DNA of 64,000 nt, from NCBI GenBank assembly GCA_013349405.1, contig DUZS01000014.1, forward strand, positions 1-64,000, given 5' to 3'. This DNA comes from Desulfuromonadales bacterium. GTDB taxonomy: Bacteria; Desulfobacterota; Desulfuromonadia; Geobacterales; Pseudopelobacteraceae. The translations under genes and the position numbers were made by a program. Below the pieces are notes generated by a model that was not told the DNA's origin, searched no databases, and was given only the letters and a program-made list of their open reading frames with translations. Numbering within the stretch: position 1 is the first letter of the stretch; each line of letters begins with the position of its first letter. Shown piece after piece: positions 29,353 through 37,201 of the stretch.

Positions 29353-30807
29353 TCAGTCCGGCGTGCGAGCACGCCGGATGATGCTCTCTATCATATCGTT
29401 GAAGATGAACACATGGAATGGCAGCATGGAGTACCAGTACACTCTTCCCATTAACCCGCTCGGATAGTGGTATGCGGTCTGGATGAGGGTGTTCCCCTCG
29501 ATCCTGAATTCAAGCCATGCCTTTCCAAAAACTTTCATATGGGCTTCAAGAAGCAGTCTCCGATCCTCCTGAAGGTCGATGACCTTCCAGACGTCAAGGA
29601 GATCGCCTACCCGTAGTTCCGATTCCACCCTCCTGCCGAGCGAGGTGCCGAAGCCTCCGGAAAGCTTGTCAAGAACCCCTCTGATCCGCCACAGGATGTC
29701 AAAGGAAAACCATCCCTGACGTCCTCCGATTGAAGTAAATGCTTGGAATATCCTCTGCTTCGGCGTGTCTCCGAAATTTTTACACTTGATATCCCTGAAG
29801 AGAGAGTTGCTGAGATCCTGTTCGTCATACGCACAGGACGAACCTGCGAGACTGTCGGTCCATCTGCTCACCACCTGCTCGTTTCCGATGGCGGCAATGG
29901 CCTTTTCTACAACCGTCTCTAAATGAAGCGGCGCTATGTCCTGAAAATAGTGCTGTGCATTTTCCTGCCCCCCCTGAAGCGGTACGGGTTCAGCTTTCTG
30001 CAGTATCCCGATCAGGAACGAGGAAAACGCGAAAGAGAAGGGCGATGTGAACATCAGTCCGAAGGAACAGAGCCACCGCGCTTCAACGGGGAGCGGCACA
30101 AAAAACCGCTTGAGCCCCATGACCTCTGAGGTGACCTGAAGCATCTCCCGAACGCTGAGGGACTGCGGGCCGATATCCGCCATGAATGTCTCCTGAACAG
30201 GAAGATCCTTCGCCTGCACCAGGTATGCAAGGAGGTCGGCGATGCCGATGACGCTCACTTTTTTTTCCATCCAGCGCGGGACAATCAGGAGTGGACACTT
30301 TTGCACCAGATTATGTAAAACTTCAAACAGTACGCTGCCCGATCCTATAATGAACCCTGCCCTCAGCCAGATCGTCTGAATCTTGTCAGGGGCTGAGCAG
30401 AGAATCTGTCCCACATCTTCCATTGTGTCGATAAAGTCATTTCCGCTATTGCCGCGACTCGGAAAACCGAGGTAGACAATCCTTTTAACCCTCGCCGTTA
30501 TACAGGCATCAAGGAATCTCTGGGCAATGGCTCTGCTGATTTCGCCGAATTCGCTGTCAGTGCCAAAAAAGCGCAGCGGGAAGTAGGCAATATCTATTCC
30601 CGTGAGCGCTTCCATGAGAGCATTGTCATTCATGGTGGAACTTTCAACTATTTCTACGGCGTGATTGCCAAACTCATCTACCCACTGTGTTTCCTTGACG
30701 ATAAGCCTGAGGTGAACGGAGTCATGCCTGAGAAGCTCCCGGGTAAGGCGCCGACCGATATAACTTCCCGGCCAGGCCACAAGAACATTAATCTGCCCAT
30801 TTTTCAT
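29353..30807 (-). CDS. NAD(P)-dependent SDR-family oxidoreductase with DUF2867
   Basis: A 484-residue protein. The first 290 residues are an extended SDR fold with a variant nucleotide-binding start (VLVAWPGSYIGRRLTREL), RIVYLGFPS and a sugar-epimerase-like core (IWLRAGFIIGSGS). The last 150 residues are a DUF2867-type lipid/ligand-binding domain (GRRVESELRVGDLLDVWKVI, GLMGRVYWYSMLPFHVFIF). This fusion is widespread but of uncertain substrate. It lies 57 nt after the oxidoreductase-cNMP gene and is probably the third gene of that operon. Confidence 0.82.
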   Translation of the reverse strand: MKNGQINVLVAWPGSYIGRRLTRELLRHDSVHLRLIVKETQWVDEFGNHAVEIVESSTMNDNALMEALTGIDIAYFPLRFFGTDSEFGEISRAIAQRFLDACITARVKRIVYLGFPSRGNSGNDFIDTMEDVGQILCSAPDKIQTIWLRAGFIIGSGSVLFEVLHNLVQKCPLLIVPRWMEKKVSVIGIADLLAYLVQAKDLPVQETFMADIGPQSLSVREMLQVTSEVMGLKRFFVPLPVEARWLCSFGLMFTSPFSFAFSSFLIGILQKAEPVPLQGGQENAQHYFQDIAPLHLETVVEKAIAAIGNEQVVSRWTDSLAGSSCAYDEQDLSNSLFRDIKCKNFGDTPKQRIFQAFTSIGGRQGWFSFDILWRIRGVLDKLSGGFGTSLGRRVESELRVGDLLDVWKVIDLQEDRRLLLEAHMKVFGKAWLEFRIEGNTLIQTAYHYPSGLMGRVYWYSMLPFHVFIFNDMIESIIRRARTPD

Positions 30808-30864
30808 AAAAATTAACCGCCAGAAACCACTTTTTATTCACCATATAACACAACAGGGTGGGTA

Positions 30865-32598
30865 TCAAGTCTGTTGGCGTGATGACGCTGCGCTGGTCAG
30901 GCTGTCATTCAGTGTTCTGATGCGCTCCGACATCTTTTCCATGATTCTCATTGCCAGAGAAGGGTCCTGATGGATCTTCTCCATGAACATTTTTCTGTCT
31001 ATGGTTATGACCCTGGTCTCTCCCACTGCTCTCACCGTTGCTGAGCGTTTATTCCTGCCGAACATGGCCATCTCCCCGAAAATTTCACCTGAACCGAATT
31101 CTGCCAATCTGACTTCCCCGTCGCCGGTTCCTTTAACAACTTCAACTGTGCCCGAGAGTACGACAAACATGGCATCGCCTGCTTCCCCTTCAGTGAAGAG
31201 TATCTCTCCCTGTTTGTATGTCTTCCCGAGCTCTCCCATCTTCATAACCGACCTCCCTGAAACGCAATGTTCTTTTTGCAGCTGTGGGATCACCCCCGAA
31301 AGCGCTGAATAAAACAGGCGCAGAAGGAAGACGGGGTGCAGGGTACGCAGAAATACGTCCGTATAGGGAGCGCTTCCGGTAAATGTGTCCCAGAGGACGC
31401 CGCTCATGCGCGCTTCTTTTTCAGGGTGGCTCTGCTCCCTGAATGTCATGGCGAGTACCGCCTGCCGGGCAACACTGACCTTCTGAATCACCTTGGTGAC
31501 CAGGAAGATGATCCTGCCGATGGCATTGTCCCGTGACAGTTTCCTGCAGACCGGCTCGAAAGAGTCGGCAAAGGCTGCCGCAGATACCCCGGTGAATATA
31601 GCTGTCCGCGCCGCCGCTTTTGCTGTGCGGTATGAGCCGCCGATACCGTCCTTGTAAAGCCGGTTTACGCCGGCGTCGCCGATAAAAACAATCCTGTCAC
31701 CGTACGGGGTCGGCGCCCCGTCGATGCTTATGGCCGGAGAACAGCGGCAGGAGTTTGCCGGCGGATGCCACCCGGCAGGAAAGCAGATCCGTACTTCAGG
31801 ATCCTCAAAAAACGCATCAATCAGTTTCTGGTCGATATTTTCACCAAGCAGGCATACCGTTACGAATTCTCCCTTGGGAATGATAGCTGCGAACTCAAGG
31901 CGTGGCAGGTCAAGAAGGAATACATGCATTGAAGAGCCCAGGAAAAGATCAATCGCTTCCTGACCGAGGTGAAAGTCGGAAATATAGGTTTTTGTCGTCT
32001 TTGGCAGTTTAAAATTAAGCGGGGGCGCAGTCAGTGACTTGAGGAAAGCGGTGTTGATCCCCGAAGCAACCGTCACGAGGTCATACGGCTCAGACAACCC
32101 CTCGACGGTTTTCAGGCATGGTTTGCCGCCGATCCATTCAATCCCTTCAACGCGCGTCTGACGGGTTACCGCCCCTCTTTCAGTAGCAAGGCCAAGGAGA
32201 TAGCCGTCAAAACTCTCCCACTGTGCATGTATGCTGCCGCGCGGTCCTCCACCCCGGTGAATGGCTGCGATCCGCTTTTCATGACCGGGAGGGTCAATCT
32301 TGATGCGTCCGACATCAGTATGCATGATATATGAGTCAATACCACGCTGCACGACCGTTGCAGGAAGGGAAATCCCTTCAAAAGCCAGCAGCTGGACCAG
32401 CGATTCGGAAATGATACCGCCGCACATGTTGCAGCCTGCAGGGCCGAAAGCCGAGAACTGCTTCGGCTCGTATATATCCAGGTGCAGTGAAATATCTGCT
32501 TTTGCGGCCATATTCTGGAGAAAGAAACTGAACAGTGAACCTGCCGGTCCACCGCCGACCACCGCAATCCTCGAGCCTGACCGGAGTTTAGCATCCAT
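30865..32598 (-). CDS. FAD-dependent oxidoreductase fused to a cyclic-nucleotide-binding domain
   Basis: A 577-residue protein. The N-terminal dinucleotide fold (RIAVVGGGPAGSLFSFFL), the FAD motif GDRIVFIGDAGVNRLYKDGIG and overall layout resemble the geranylgeranyl-reductase group. AGCNMCGGI supplies two Cys near residue 57. The last 130 residues are a cNMP-binding domain with the phosphate-binding cassette GEIFGEMAMFGRNKRSATVRA (shown here in part), including the Arg-Ser-Ala-Thr pocket typical of cAMP/cGMP binders. The domain suggests ligand-controlled redox activity. The gene starts 18 nt after the MBL gene. Confidence 0.83.
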   Translation of the reverse strand: MDAKLRSGSRIAVVGGGPAGSLFSFFLQNMAAKADISLHLDIYEPKQFSAFGPAGCNMCGGIISESLVQLLAFEGISLPATVVQRGIDSYIMHTDVGRIKIDPPGHEKRIAAIHRGGGPRGSIHAQWESFDGYLLGLATERGAVTRQTRVEGIEWIGGKPCLKTVEGLSEPYDLVTVASGINTAFLKSLTAPPLNFKLPKTTKTYISDFHLGQEAIDLFLGSSMHVFLLDLPRLEFAAIIPKGEFVTVCLLGENIDQKLIDAFFEDPEVRICFPAGWHPPANSCRCSPAISIDGAPTPYGDRIVFIGDAGVNRLYKDGIGGSYRTAKAAARTAIFTGVSAAAFADSFEPVCRKLSRDNAIGRIIFLVTKVIQKVSVARQAVLAMTFREQSHPEKEARMSGVLWDTFTGSAPYTDVFLRTLHPVFLLRLFYSALSGVIPQLQKEHCVSGRSVMKMGELGKTYKQGEILFTEGEAGDAMFVVLSGTVEVVKGTGDGEVRLAEFGSGEIFGEMAMFGRNKRSATVRAVGETRVITIDRKMFMEKIHQDPSLAMRIMEKMSERIRTLNDSLTSAASSRQQT

Positions 32599-32616
32599 CT
32601 TGAAGCCTCACGTACA

Positions 32617-33375
32617 TCAGAGCTGGTACACTGTCCCGTCTTCCATGACTTCAATCCGGTGTTGAGCGAGGCTGGCAAGTTCGGCAATTATCTGCCGGCG
32701 ATAGATTGACTTCAGGTGCATCACTACTATGCGTCGCGGCGTATCAGGAAGTTTGGCAAGTTCTGTCTCAAGCAGATGTGGCGTAAGGTGTCCGGAACGG
32801 AGCGCGAGCTCTTCCAGCGAATTGGGAAAAGATACCTCTACGACCAGCATCGAGAGCTCTGTTGCATAGCGCCATAGTAGGTGCGTGGGACCGGTATCAC
32901 CGGTAAAGAGCAATCTGCTGCTCTGGGAGCTGATCAGGAAGCCGCTGGCCGGTACAGAATGACTGACCGGTATCGGAAACACGCTGTAACCGCACACCAT
33001 TCTGCTCGTGCATGGTTCAAGCGGTTCCCAGCGGATGATTGGCGCTGCTTCGTTCGGAATAACTCCGAAATCGGGCCAGATCAAGCCGTTGAAGAGATGT
33101 TTCTTCAAGATATCGAGGACCGCTGCCATGCCGTACACATGAATGGACCTGTTGCTGCCGTTAATCAGCAGATTTTCAACAAGGCCGGCAAGCCCCTTGA
33201 CATGGTCGAGGTGCGGGTGAGTTATCAAGACGGCCTCGATGAGGGCCTGCTCCTCTCCGTTAAGCGCCGCAGAAACAGTCCCGGCGTCAACAAGCACATT
33301 ATCATCGATAAGAAACGCCGGAGATTGCTGGCCCGGGTAACTGGAACCACAGCAGCCGAGTATTCTGAGTTTCAT
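32617..33375 (-). CDS. Metallo-beta-lactamase-fold hydrolase, cyclic-nucleotide phosphodiesterase-like
   Basis: A 252-residue protein with the MBL signature LITHPHLDHVKGLAGL, upstream strand ILGCCGSS, VLVDAGT, a third-site His (PVSHSVPASGF), FTGDTGPTHL and a late His in VMHLKSIY. The layout resembles class II cAMP phosphodiesterases and related MBL hydrolases. ATG at 33375 has GAGGGA just upstream; the longer frame from 33402 lacks a ribosome site. It is first in an operon with a cNMP-binding oxidoreductase, which fits a role in removing the ligand (inference). Confidence 0.78.
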   Translation of the reverse strand: MKLRILGCCGSSYPGQQSPAFLIDDNVLVDAGTVSAALNGEEQALIEAVLITHPHLDHVKGLAGLVENLLINGSNRSIHVYGMAAVLDILKKHLFNGLIWPDFGVIPNEAAPIIRWEPLEPCTSRMVCGYSVFPIPVSHSVPASGFLISSQSSRLLFTGDTGPTHLLWRYATELSMLVVEVSFPNSLEELALRSGHLTPHLLETELAKLPDTPRRIVVMHLKSIYRRQIIAELASLAQHRIEVMEDGTVYQL

Positions 33376-33425
33376 AATTCCCTCGAATGGTCTGATGTTC
33401 AAGCAGGCGTAAAATTATTTTTATA

Positions 33426-33453
33426 TTGACATAGTAATCAGATAAAATAAAAT
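33426..33453 (+). promoter_or_regulatory. Sigma-70 type promoter before the DUF294 gene
   Basis: TTGACA at 33426-33431, a 16-nt spacer and TAAAAT at 33448-33453, in an AT-rich gap between divergent genes. The box overlaps the first codon of the longest open frame (33452), which supports the downstream start at 33512. Confidence 0.6.
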
Positions 33454-33511
33454 GCTTTTCTATTCAGCCCACACATGTGTTGAAATTTTCTTTGGAATAA
33501 AAGAGGAGAGT

Positions 33512-35407
33512 ATGAGAGCTACGCAAAAATTGATTAGTGAACTTCAGCGTCGGCGTCCGTTCGATCGCATGACAAAGGAACATGTGCACTGGCTTGCCGA
33601 ACGCATTGAGAAAGTTGAGCTGCTGCAGGATACCGTGATTCTTAAACCTGGCGTACCCTGTGAAAATCTCTTCTTCATCTTTCAGGGGAGTGTGCAGCTT
33701 GAAGCCATGGGTAACGCCAACGAAGAGCCCAATGTGCTGGCCGAACTGGAAGAAGGTGAATGTTTTCCGTTGGAAGCGATGGAAGAGGGACGCCCGGTCT
33801 TTTCGACGTTTAGAACCACCATGGATACCGTCTGTTATCGGCTCTCCCGGGACGACTTTCATCAGTTGAAAGAGCTGAGCACCATCTTTGCTGATTTCTG
33901 TCGCTACCGTGCCGCCGGCTTTCTTGAGCAGACACGGCGGGTCTACCGGCTGCACTTTTCCCACCAGAGTGAGGAACATCAGCGCCTGAATGTCCCGCTC
34001 TCCATTCTGATGCGTCCCAATACCCTGACTGCTGAACCGGGTGATGCCGTGCGCAGTGTCGTGACGAAGATGGACGAACAGGATCTTGATTATGCCGTAG
34101 TTGTGGATGCCGAGTATCGCCCTGCCGGGATATTCACCATGCGCGACCTGCTGCGCAAGGTGGTGGTGCCGGGTGGAGATCTCAATATCCCGGTAGGTGA
34201 GGTAATGACCGCTTCACCACTCTGTCTGCCGGTGTCCGCTCACGGTTACGAAGCCGCACTGTTACTGGCTGAGGAGTCTATCCACCATGTTGTTCTGGTT
34301 GACAGGGAACGTCTGGCAGGTATTGTCACCGAGCGGGACCTGTTCAATCTGCAGCGGGTCAGCCTGAGTCAGATCAACGCTGAGATAGCAACCGCGGCAG
34401 ATCTGGTCAAGCTCAAACGCTTGACCGCTGATATCGAATTGCTGTGCGAGAACATGATCATTCAGGGGGTCACCTCCGACCATCTGACCCGGATCATTAC
34501 CACTCTCAACGATCGTGTCATCGAGCGAGTGCTTAACCTTGAGCTTGCCGGTGTCAATCTGCAGGGGATTCGTCTTGCCTGGATAGCTCTCGGCAGCGAA
34601 GGACGCTTTGAACAGACCTTCTCCACCGATCAGGACAACGCCATCATCTTTGAGGCTCCGGCCGGCATGTACCCGGAGAGCGTGCGCAAGCTGCTTCTGC
34701 CGGTGGCTAAAAGATTCAATCAGGCGCTTGATTTCATCGGGTTTCCGCTCTGCAAGGGTAACATCATGGCGAGTAATCCTGAGTGTTGTTTGAGCTTCAA
34801 GGAATGGCAGAAACGTTTTGAAGAGTGGAGTACTGTTCCGACACCAGAGGCACTCCTCAACTCCAAAATTTTCTTTGATTTCCGTCACCTCTACGGTGAC
34901 TCCGGACTTTCTGACCGTCTTCGCACCTGGTTGACAAAAATTTGCATCGGCAAGCCGCGTTTTCTCCATCTCTTGACTGAAAACGCCCTGTTGCACACCC
35001 CGCCAATCGGTTTTTTTCGTGATTTTGTGGTAGGCACCGACAAGGATCATCCCAATACCATCGACATCAAAAATAATGGTGTCTCTCTCTTTGTCGAAGC
35101 TGCCCGGGTTTTTGCCTTTGCCAAAGGAGTCACCTGCGTCAATACCAAGCAACGTCTGCTTGCCGCCGGAGAGATTTGTAAATACTCGAAAAGCGAGATC
35201 AACGCCTGGGTCGACGCATTTTCATTTCTGCAGTCACTGCGCATTCGTCACCAACTGGAAGATCGTCGCGATGGCGGCAACGGCCACAATCGGATAAATC
35301 CCAATGATTTGAACAATCTGGATCGCAAAATTTTTCTGGAATCCTTGCGGCAGGCCGGTGTCCTGCAGAAGAACATGGCGAGTGAATTTAAAATAAGGTC
35401 GATGTAG
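33512..35407 (+). CDS. cNMP-binding/CBS/DUF294 nucleotidyltransferase
   Basis: A 631-residue cytoplasmic signalling protein with four parts: a cNMP-binding-like domain (about 20-120), paired CBS domains (about 155-280: FTMRDLLRKVV, GIVTERDLFNLQ), a DUF294 nucleotidyltransferase domain with GSEGRFEQTFSTDQDNAIIF (about 360-470), and the helical DUF294 C-terminal domain (to about 625). Similar proteins are GlnD-like in their transferase core and common in Geobacter relatives; the target is unknown. ATG 33512 follows AAGAGGAGAG. The gene's last 22 bases recur behind the downstream vapBC module. Confidence 0.88.
   Translation: MRATQKLISELQRRRPFDRMTKEHVHWLAERIEKVELLQDTVILKPGVPCENLFFIFQGSVQLEAMGNANEEPNVLAELEEGECFPLEAMEEGRPVFSTFRTTMDTVCYRLSRDDFHQLKELSTIFADFCRYRAAGFLEQTRRVYRLHFSHQSEEHQRLNVPLSILMRPNTLTAEPGDAVRSVVTKMDEQDLDYAVVVDAEYRPAGIFTMRDLLRKVVVPGGDLNIPVGEVMTASPLCLPVSAHGYEAALLLAEESIHHVVLVDRERLAGIVTERDLFNLQRVSLSQINAEIATAADLVKLKRLTADIELLCENMIIQGVTSDHLTRIITTLNDRVIERVLNLELAGVNLQGIRLAWIALGSEGRFEQTFSTDQDNAIIFEAPAGMYPESVRKLLLPVAKRFNQALDFIGFPLCKGNIMASNPECCLSFKEWQKRFEEWSTVPTPEALLNSKIFFDFRHLYGDSGLSDRLRTWLTKICIGKPRFLHLLTENALLHTPPIGFFRDFVVGTDKDHPNTIDIKNNGVSLFVEAARVFAFAKGVTCVNTKQRLLAAGEICKYSKSEINAWVDAFSFLQSLRIRHQLEDRRDGGNGHNRINPNDLNNLDRKIFLESLRQAGVLQKNMASEFKIRSM
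35383..35404 (+). repeat. 22-bp direct repeat, copy 1 (end of DUF294 gene)
   Basis: This covers the last codons of the DUF294 protein (EFKIRSM). The identical 22 bases recur at 36332-36353, so the two copies flank the vapBC module. Confidence 0.9.
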
Positions 35408-35544
35408 GGTCCATTTTTGGGTGCGCATGGAACTACCTCAGAACCTGGCATGCACTGCTTTAAAGAAGAAATAAATATCATCCAGACCTTCGAGATTTCA
35501 AAGTGCCGTGGTGGTAAAATCTCTTCAGTCTTCCGGTTTTCTGC

Positions 35545-35572
35545 TTGCGCCCCTTCCTCCATGTGCTACAAT
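35545..35572 (+). promoter_or_regulatory. Possible vapBC promoter
   Basis: TTGCGC (35545-35550), a 16-nt spacer and TACAAT (35567-35572), 47 nt before the antitoxin ATG. The -35 box is weak. The rest of the 211-nt gap after the DUF294 stop shows no further clear feature. Confidence 0.4.
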
Positions 35573-35618
35573 AAATTTTGGTGTGTCACATAAGAGATTA
35601 TAAGGAGGCATCGCAATT

Positions 35619-35843
35619 ATGAAACTTTCCATACGCGAAGCACGCCAGTCACTCTCAACTATTGAGCAGATTCTGAATCTGGAAGGTACGGTGACAATTA
35701 CCAGAAGAGGTAAAGAAATTGCGAAGGTCATTCCTTTCAACAGGCCGCTTTCTATCCCGTCACACCGCACTCTCCGGGAAAAATCGCTGCGCCAGAAAAC
35801 AGGAAGCGAGCAGCTTGTAAGGGCTGATAGAGACGAGCGATGA
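35619..35843 (+). CDS. Phd/YefM-type antitoxin of a VapBC-like pair
   Basis: A 74-residue protein beginning MKLSIREARQSLSTIEQIL and TVTITRRGKEIAKVIPF, the Phd/YefM DNA-binding fold; the charged C-terminus would wrap the toxin. TAAGGAGGC lies upstream. The stop TGA overlaps the toxin ATG (ATGA), the usual coupling for toxin-antitoxin genes. Antitoxins of this type normally repress their own promoter. Confidence 0.88.
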   Translation: MKLSIREARQSLSTIEQILNLEGTVTITRRGKEIAKVIPFNRPLSIPSHRTLREKSLRQKTGSEQLVRADRDER

Positions 35844-36274
35844 GTCATATCATCTATTTTGATACGAGCGCATTGGCAAAGTGGTACATCAACGAAAGTC
35901 AATCAGAAGAGGTTGAAGCCTATTTGCAAGAGAACGGTCCTGTCGCAGTCAGCGATCTTACGGTTGTTGAGATGCGTTGTCTTCTCGCAAGACGCCGGCG
36001 GGAAAAAGATATTACCGTAATGCTTGAAGCTGAGATATTTGCAACTTTTCAGGAAGATATGCGGAGGAAGGTGTTGATCTGTCACCCCTTTCCGGCAGAG
36101 TTGGCGGCAGGTGCCGTTAATCTCATGTCTATTCTTGGCAACATTCCCGTGCGTTCACTTGACGCCATGCATCTCGTGATTGCGAAAGAAATAGGCGCGG
36201 ACGTGCTGGTGACTGCAGATAAAGTTATGGCAGATGCCGCAACAGCGTATGAGTTTGAGGTGGTTAGATATTAA
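35840..36274 (+). CDS. PIN-domain toxin (VapC family)
   Basis: A 144-residue PIN-domain RNase. The acidic quartet is visible: Asp8 in YFDTSALAKWY, Glu near 44 in VVEMRCLLARR, Asp near 110 in SLDAMHLVIA and Asp near 128 in VTADKVMAD. Such toxins cleave tRNA or rRNA when released from the antitoxin. The gene is intact. A decayed copy of its last third, including bases beyond the stop, exists at 46823-46975. Confidence 0.9.
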   Translation: MSHIIYFDTSALAKWYINESQSEEVEAYLQENGPVAVSDLTVVEMRCLLARRRREKDITVMLEAEIFATFQEDMRRKVLICHPFPAELAAGAVNLMSILGNIPVRSLDAMHLVIAKEIGADVLVTADKVMADAATAYEFEVVRY

Positions 36275-36304
36275 TGCGCAGCACACTGCTTCATGCCACA
36301 CGTT

Positions 36305-36354
36305 TTTGCTGGAATACTTGCGTCTGGCGTCTGAATTTAAAATAAGGTCGATGC
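36305..36354 (+). pseudogene. Duplicated remnant of the DUF294 gene 3' end
   Basis: After the vapC stop, bases 36310-36353 read like an internally deleted copy of the DUF294 tail: CTGGAATACTTGCG matches CTGGAATCCTTGCG of the gene (about 35337-35350), then the final 22 bases (36332-36353) are identical to 35383-35404. Translated, LEYLRLASEFKIRSM parallels LESLRQAG...ASEFKIRSM. It no longer follows an open gene, so it is a relic of insertion or duplication. Confidence 0.8.
36332..36353 (+). repeat. 22-bp direct repeat, copy 2
   Basis: Identical to 35383-35404, the last bases of the DUF294 gene. The pair brackets 927 bp carrying only vapBC and its promoter. Confidence 0.9.
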
Positions 36355-36436
36355 AGGTTTTACACCAAATAATGCCCCGGCAGTTGCTGCTTCATTTTGA
36401 CACAAATACCGGAGCCTGGAGCCCACTTTCTTCAAC

Positions 36437-37186
36437 TTACCTCATTTCAAATTTTGTAGTTTCTCCAAGTCCGACCTGTTCCAGTAGAGCATTGCGTTGC
36501 GTGCGCAGGTCCTTTCTTTCAGGCGCTGCGTTAATCATCCTCGATATAGTGTCAAGAGCGTCATACCAGAGGCCATCTTCGGCATATGCCGATGTCGCTG
36601 CTGTTCCCGATGCGTCTTCCTTCAGTTTTTCAGTAAGTGCCGGTGCGGGGGCAATCAGCGAGATGATGCCACCGGCCAGGATATCCTTTGACCGCTGGTC
36701 AGCATCGGTCACCAGTCCAACAAACCATTTATACTGGACATCGCGGCGCAGTGTCACCCCGTGATCGGCCAGACAAACAGACTGGATCCCCCCATGTTCT
36801 GGCCCTTTTATGACCTTTTCCAGAGCAGGTTTGACTCCGTTGCGCTCGATAAGCGTAACTTCAACCGGAAGGGTTGTCGGCTTCGAAATATACCAGTAAA
36901 GACAGGGCTGTTCCCGCACCGTATACCCGATATGGTCGGGAGCCAGCACCAGAAGGGAAAACGATTCCCGCTCTGTGGCACCGCGCGTGCCTCCGCCGAC
37001 CCGTCCTGCCGGGGTGCCTCGCAGAGGCGGTTTGTAGACGACTTTTGCTGGTGACGAGACAACAGGAGCAGCGGTAACCTGCCCTGCTGCCGGCTTATTC
37101 TGAGGATTTTTATCTTCAGCACCCCACGCGCTCAACGGGAGTACCGCCATGATCCCGATCAATGCTGCTTTCTCCAGTATGTACAT
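36437..37186 (-). CDS. DUF928 secreted protein
   Basis: A 249-residue protein with a signal peptide (about 1-22, ending SAWGAED), a Pro/Ala-rich spacer and a DUF928 domain (LLVLAPDHIGYTVREQPCLY, WYISKPTTLPVEVTL, IQSVCLADHGVTL, YKWFVGLVTDADQRS). DUF928 proteins are of unknown function and often accompany CHAT and CHASE2 genes (recalled context). It is the last gene of the five-gene TPS operon, 15 nt behind the cyclase gene. Confidence 0.85.
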   Translation of the reverse strand: MYILEKAALIGIMAVLPLSAWGAEDKNPQNKPAAGQVTAAPVVSSPAKVVYKPPLRGTPAGRVGGGTRGATERESFSLLVLAPDHIGYTVREQPCLYWYISKPTTLPVEVTLIERNGVKPALEKVIKGPEHGGIQSVCLADHGVTLRRDVQYKWFVGLVTDADQRSKDILAGGIISLIAPAPALTEKLKEDASGTAATSAYAEDGLWYDALDTISRMINAAPERKDLRTQRNALLEQVGLGETTKFEMR

Positions 37187-37201
37187 TGTTGTTACCTCCG
37201 G

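Noticed and set aside
34262-35152. 296-residue - strand frame inside the DUF294 gene
   Set aside because: Antisense to a protein with clear cNMP/CBS/DUF294 motifs; no supporting features.
36234-36764. 176-residue + strand frame running from vapC's end into the DUF928 gene region
   Set aside because: It is a chimera of the vapC 3' end, the DUF294 remnant and the antisense of DUF928; no start signal. Only the remnant inside it is meaningful.
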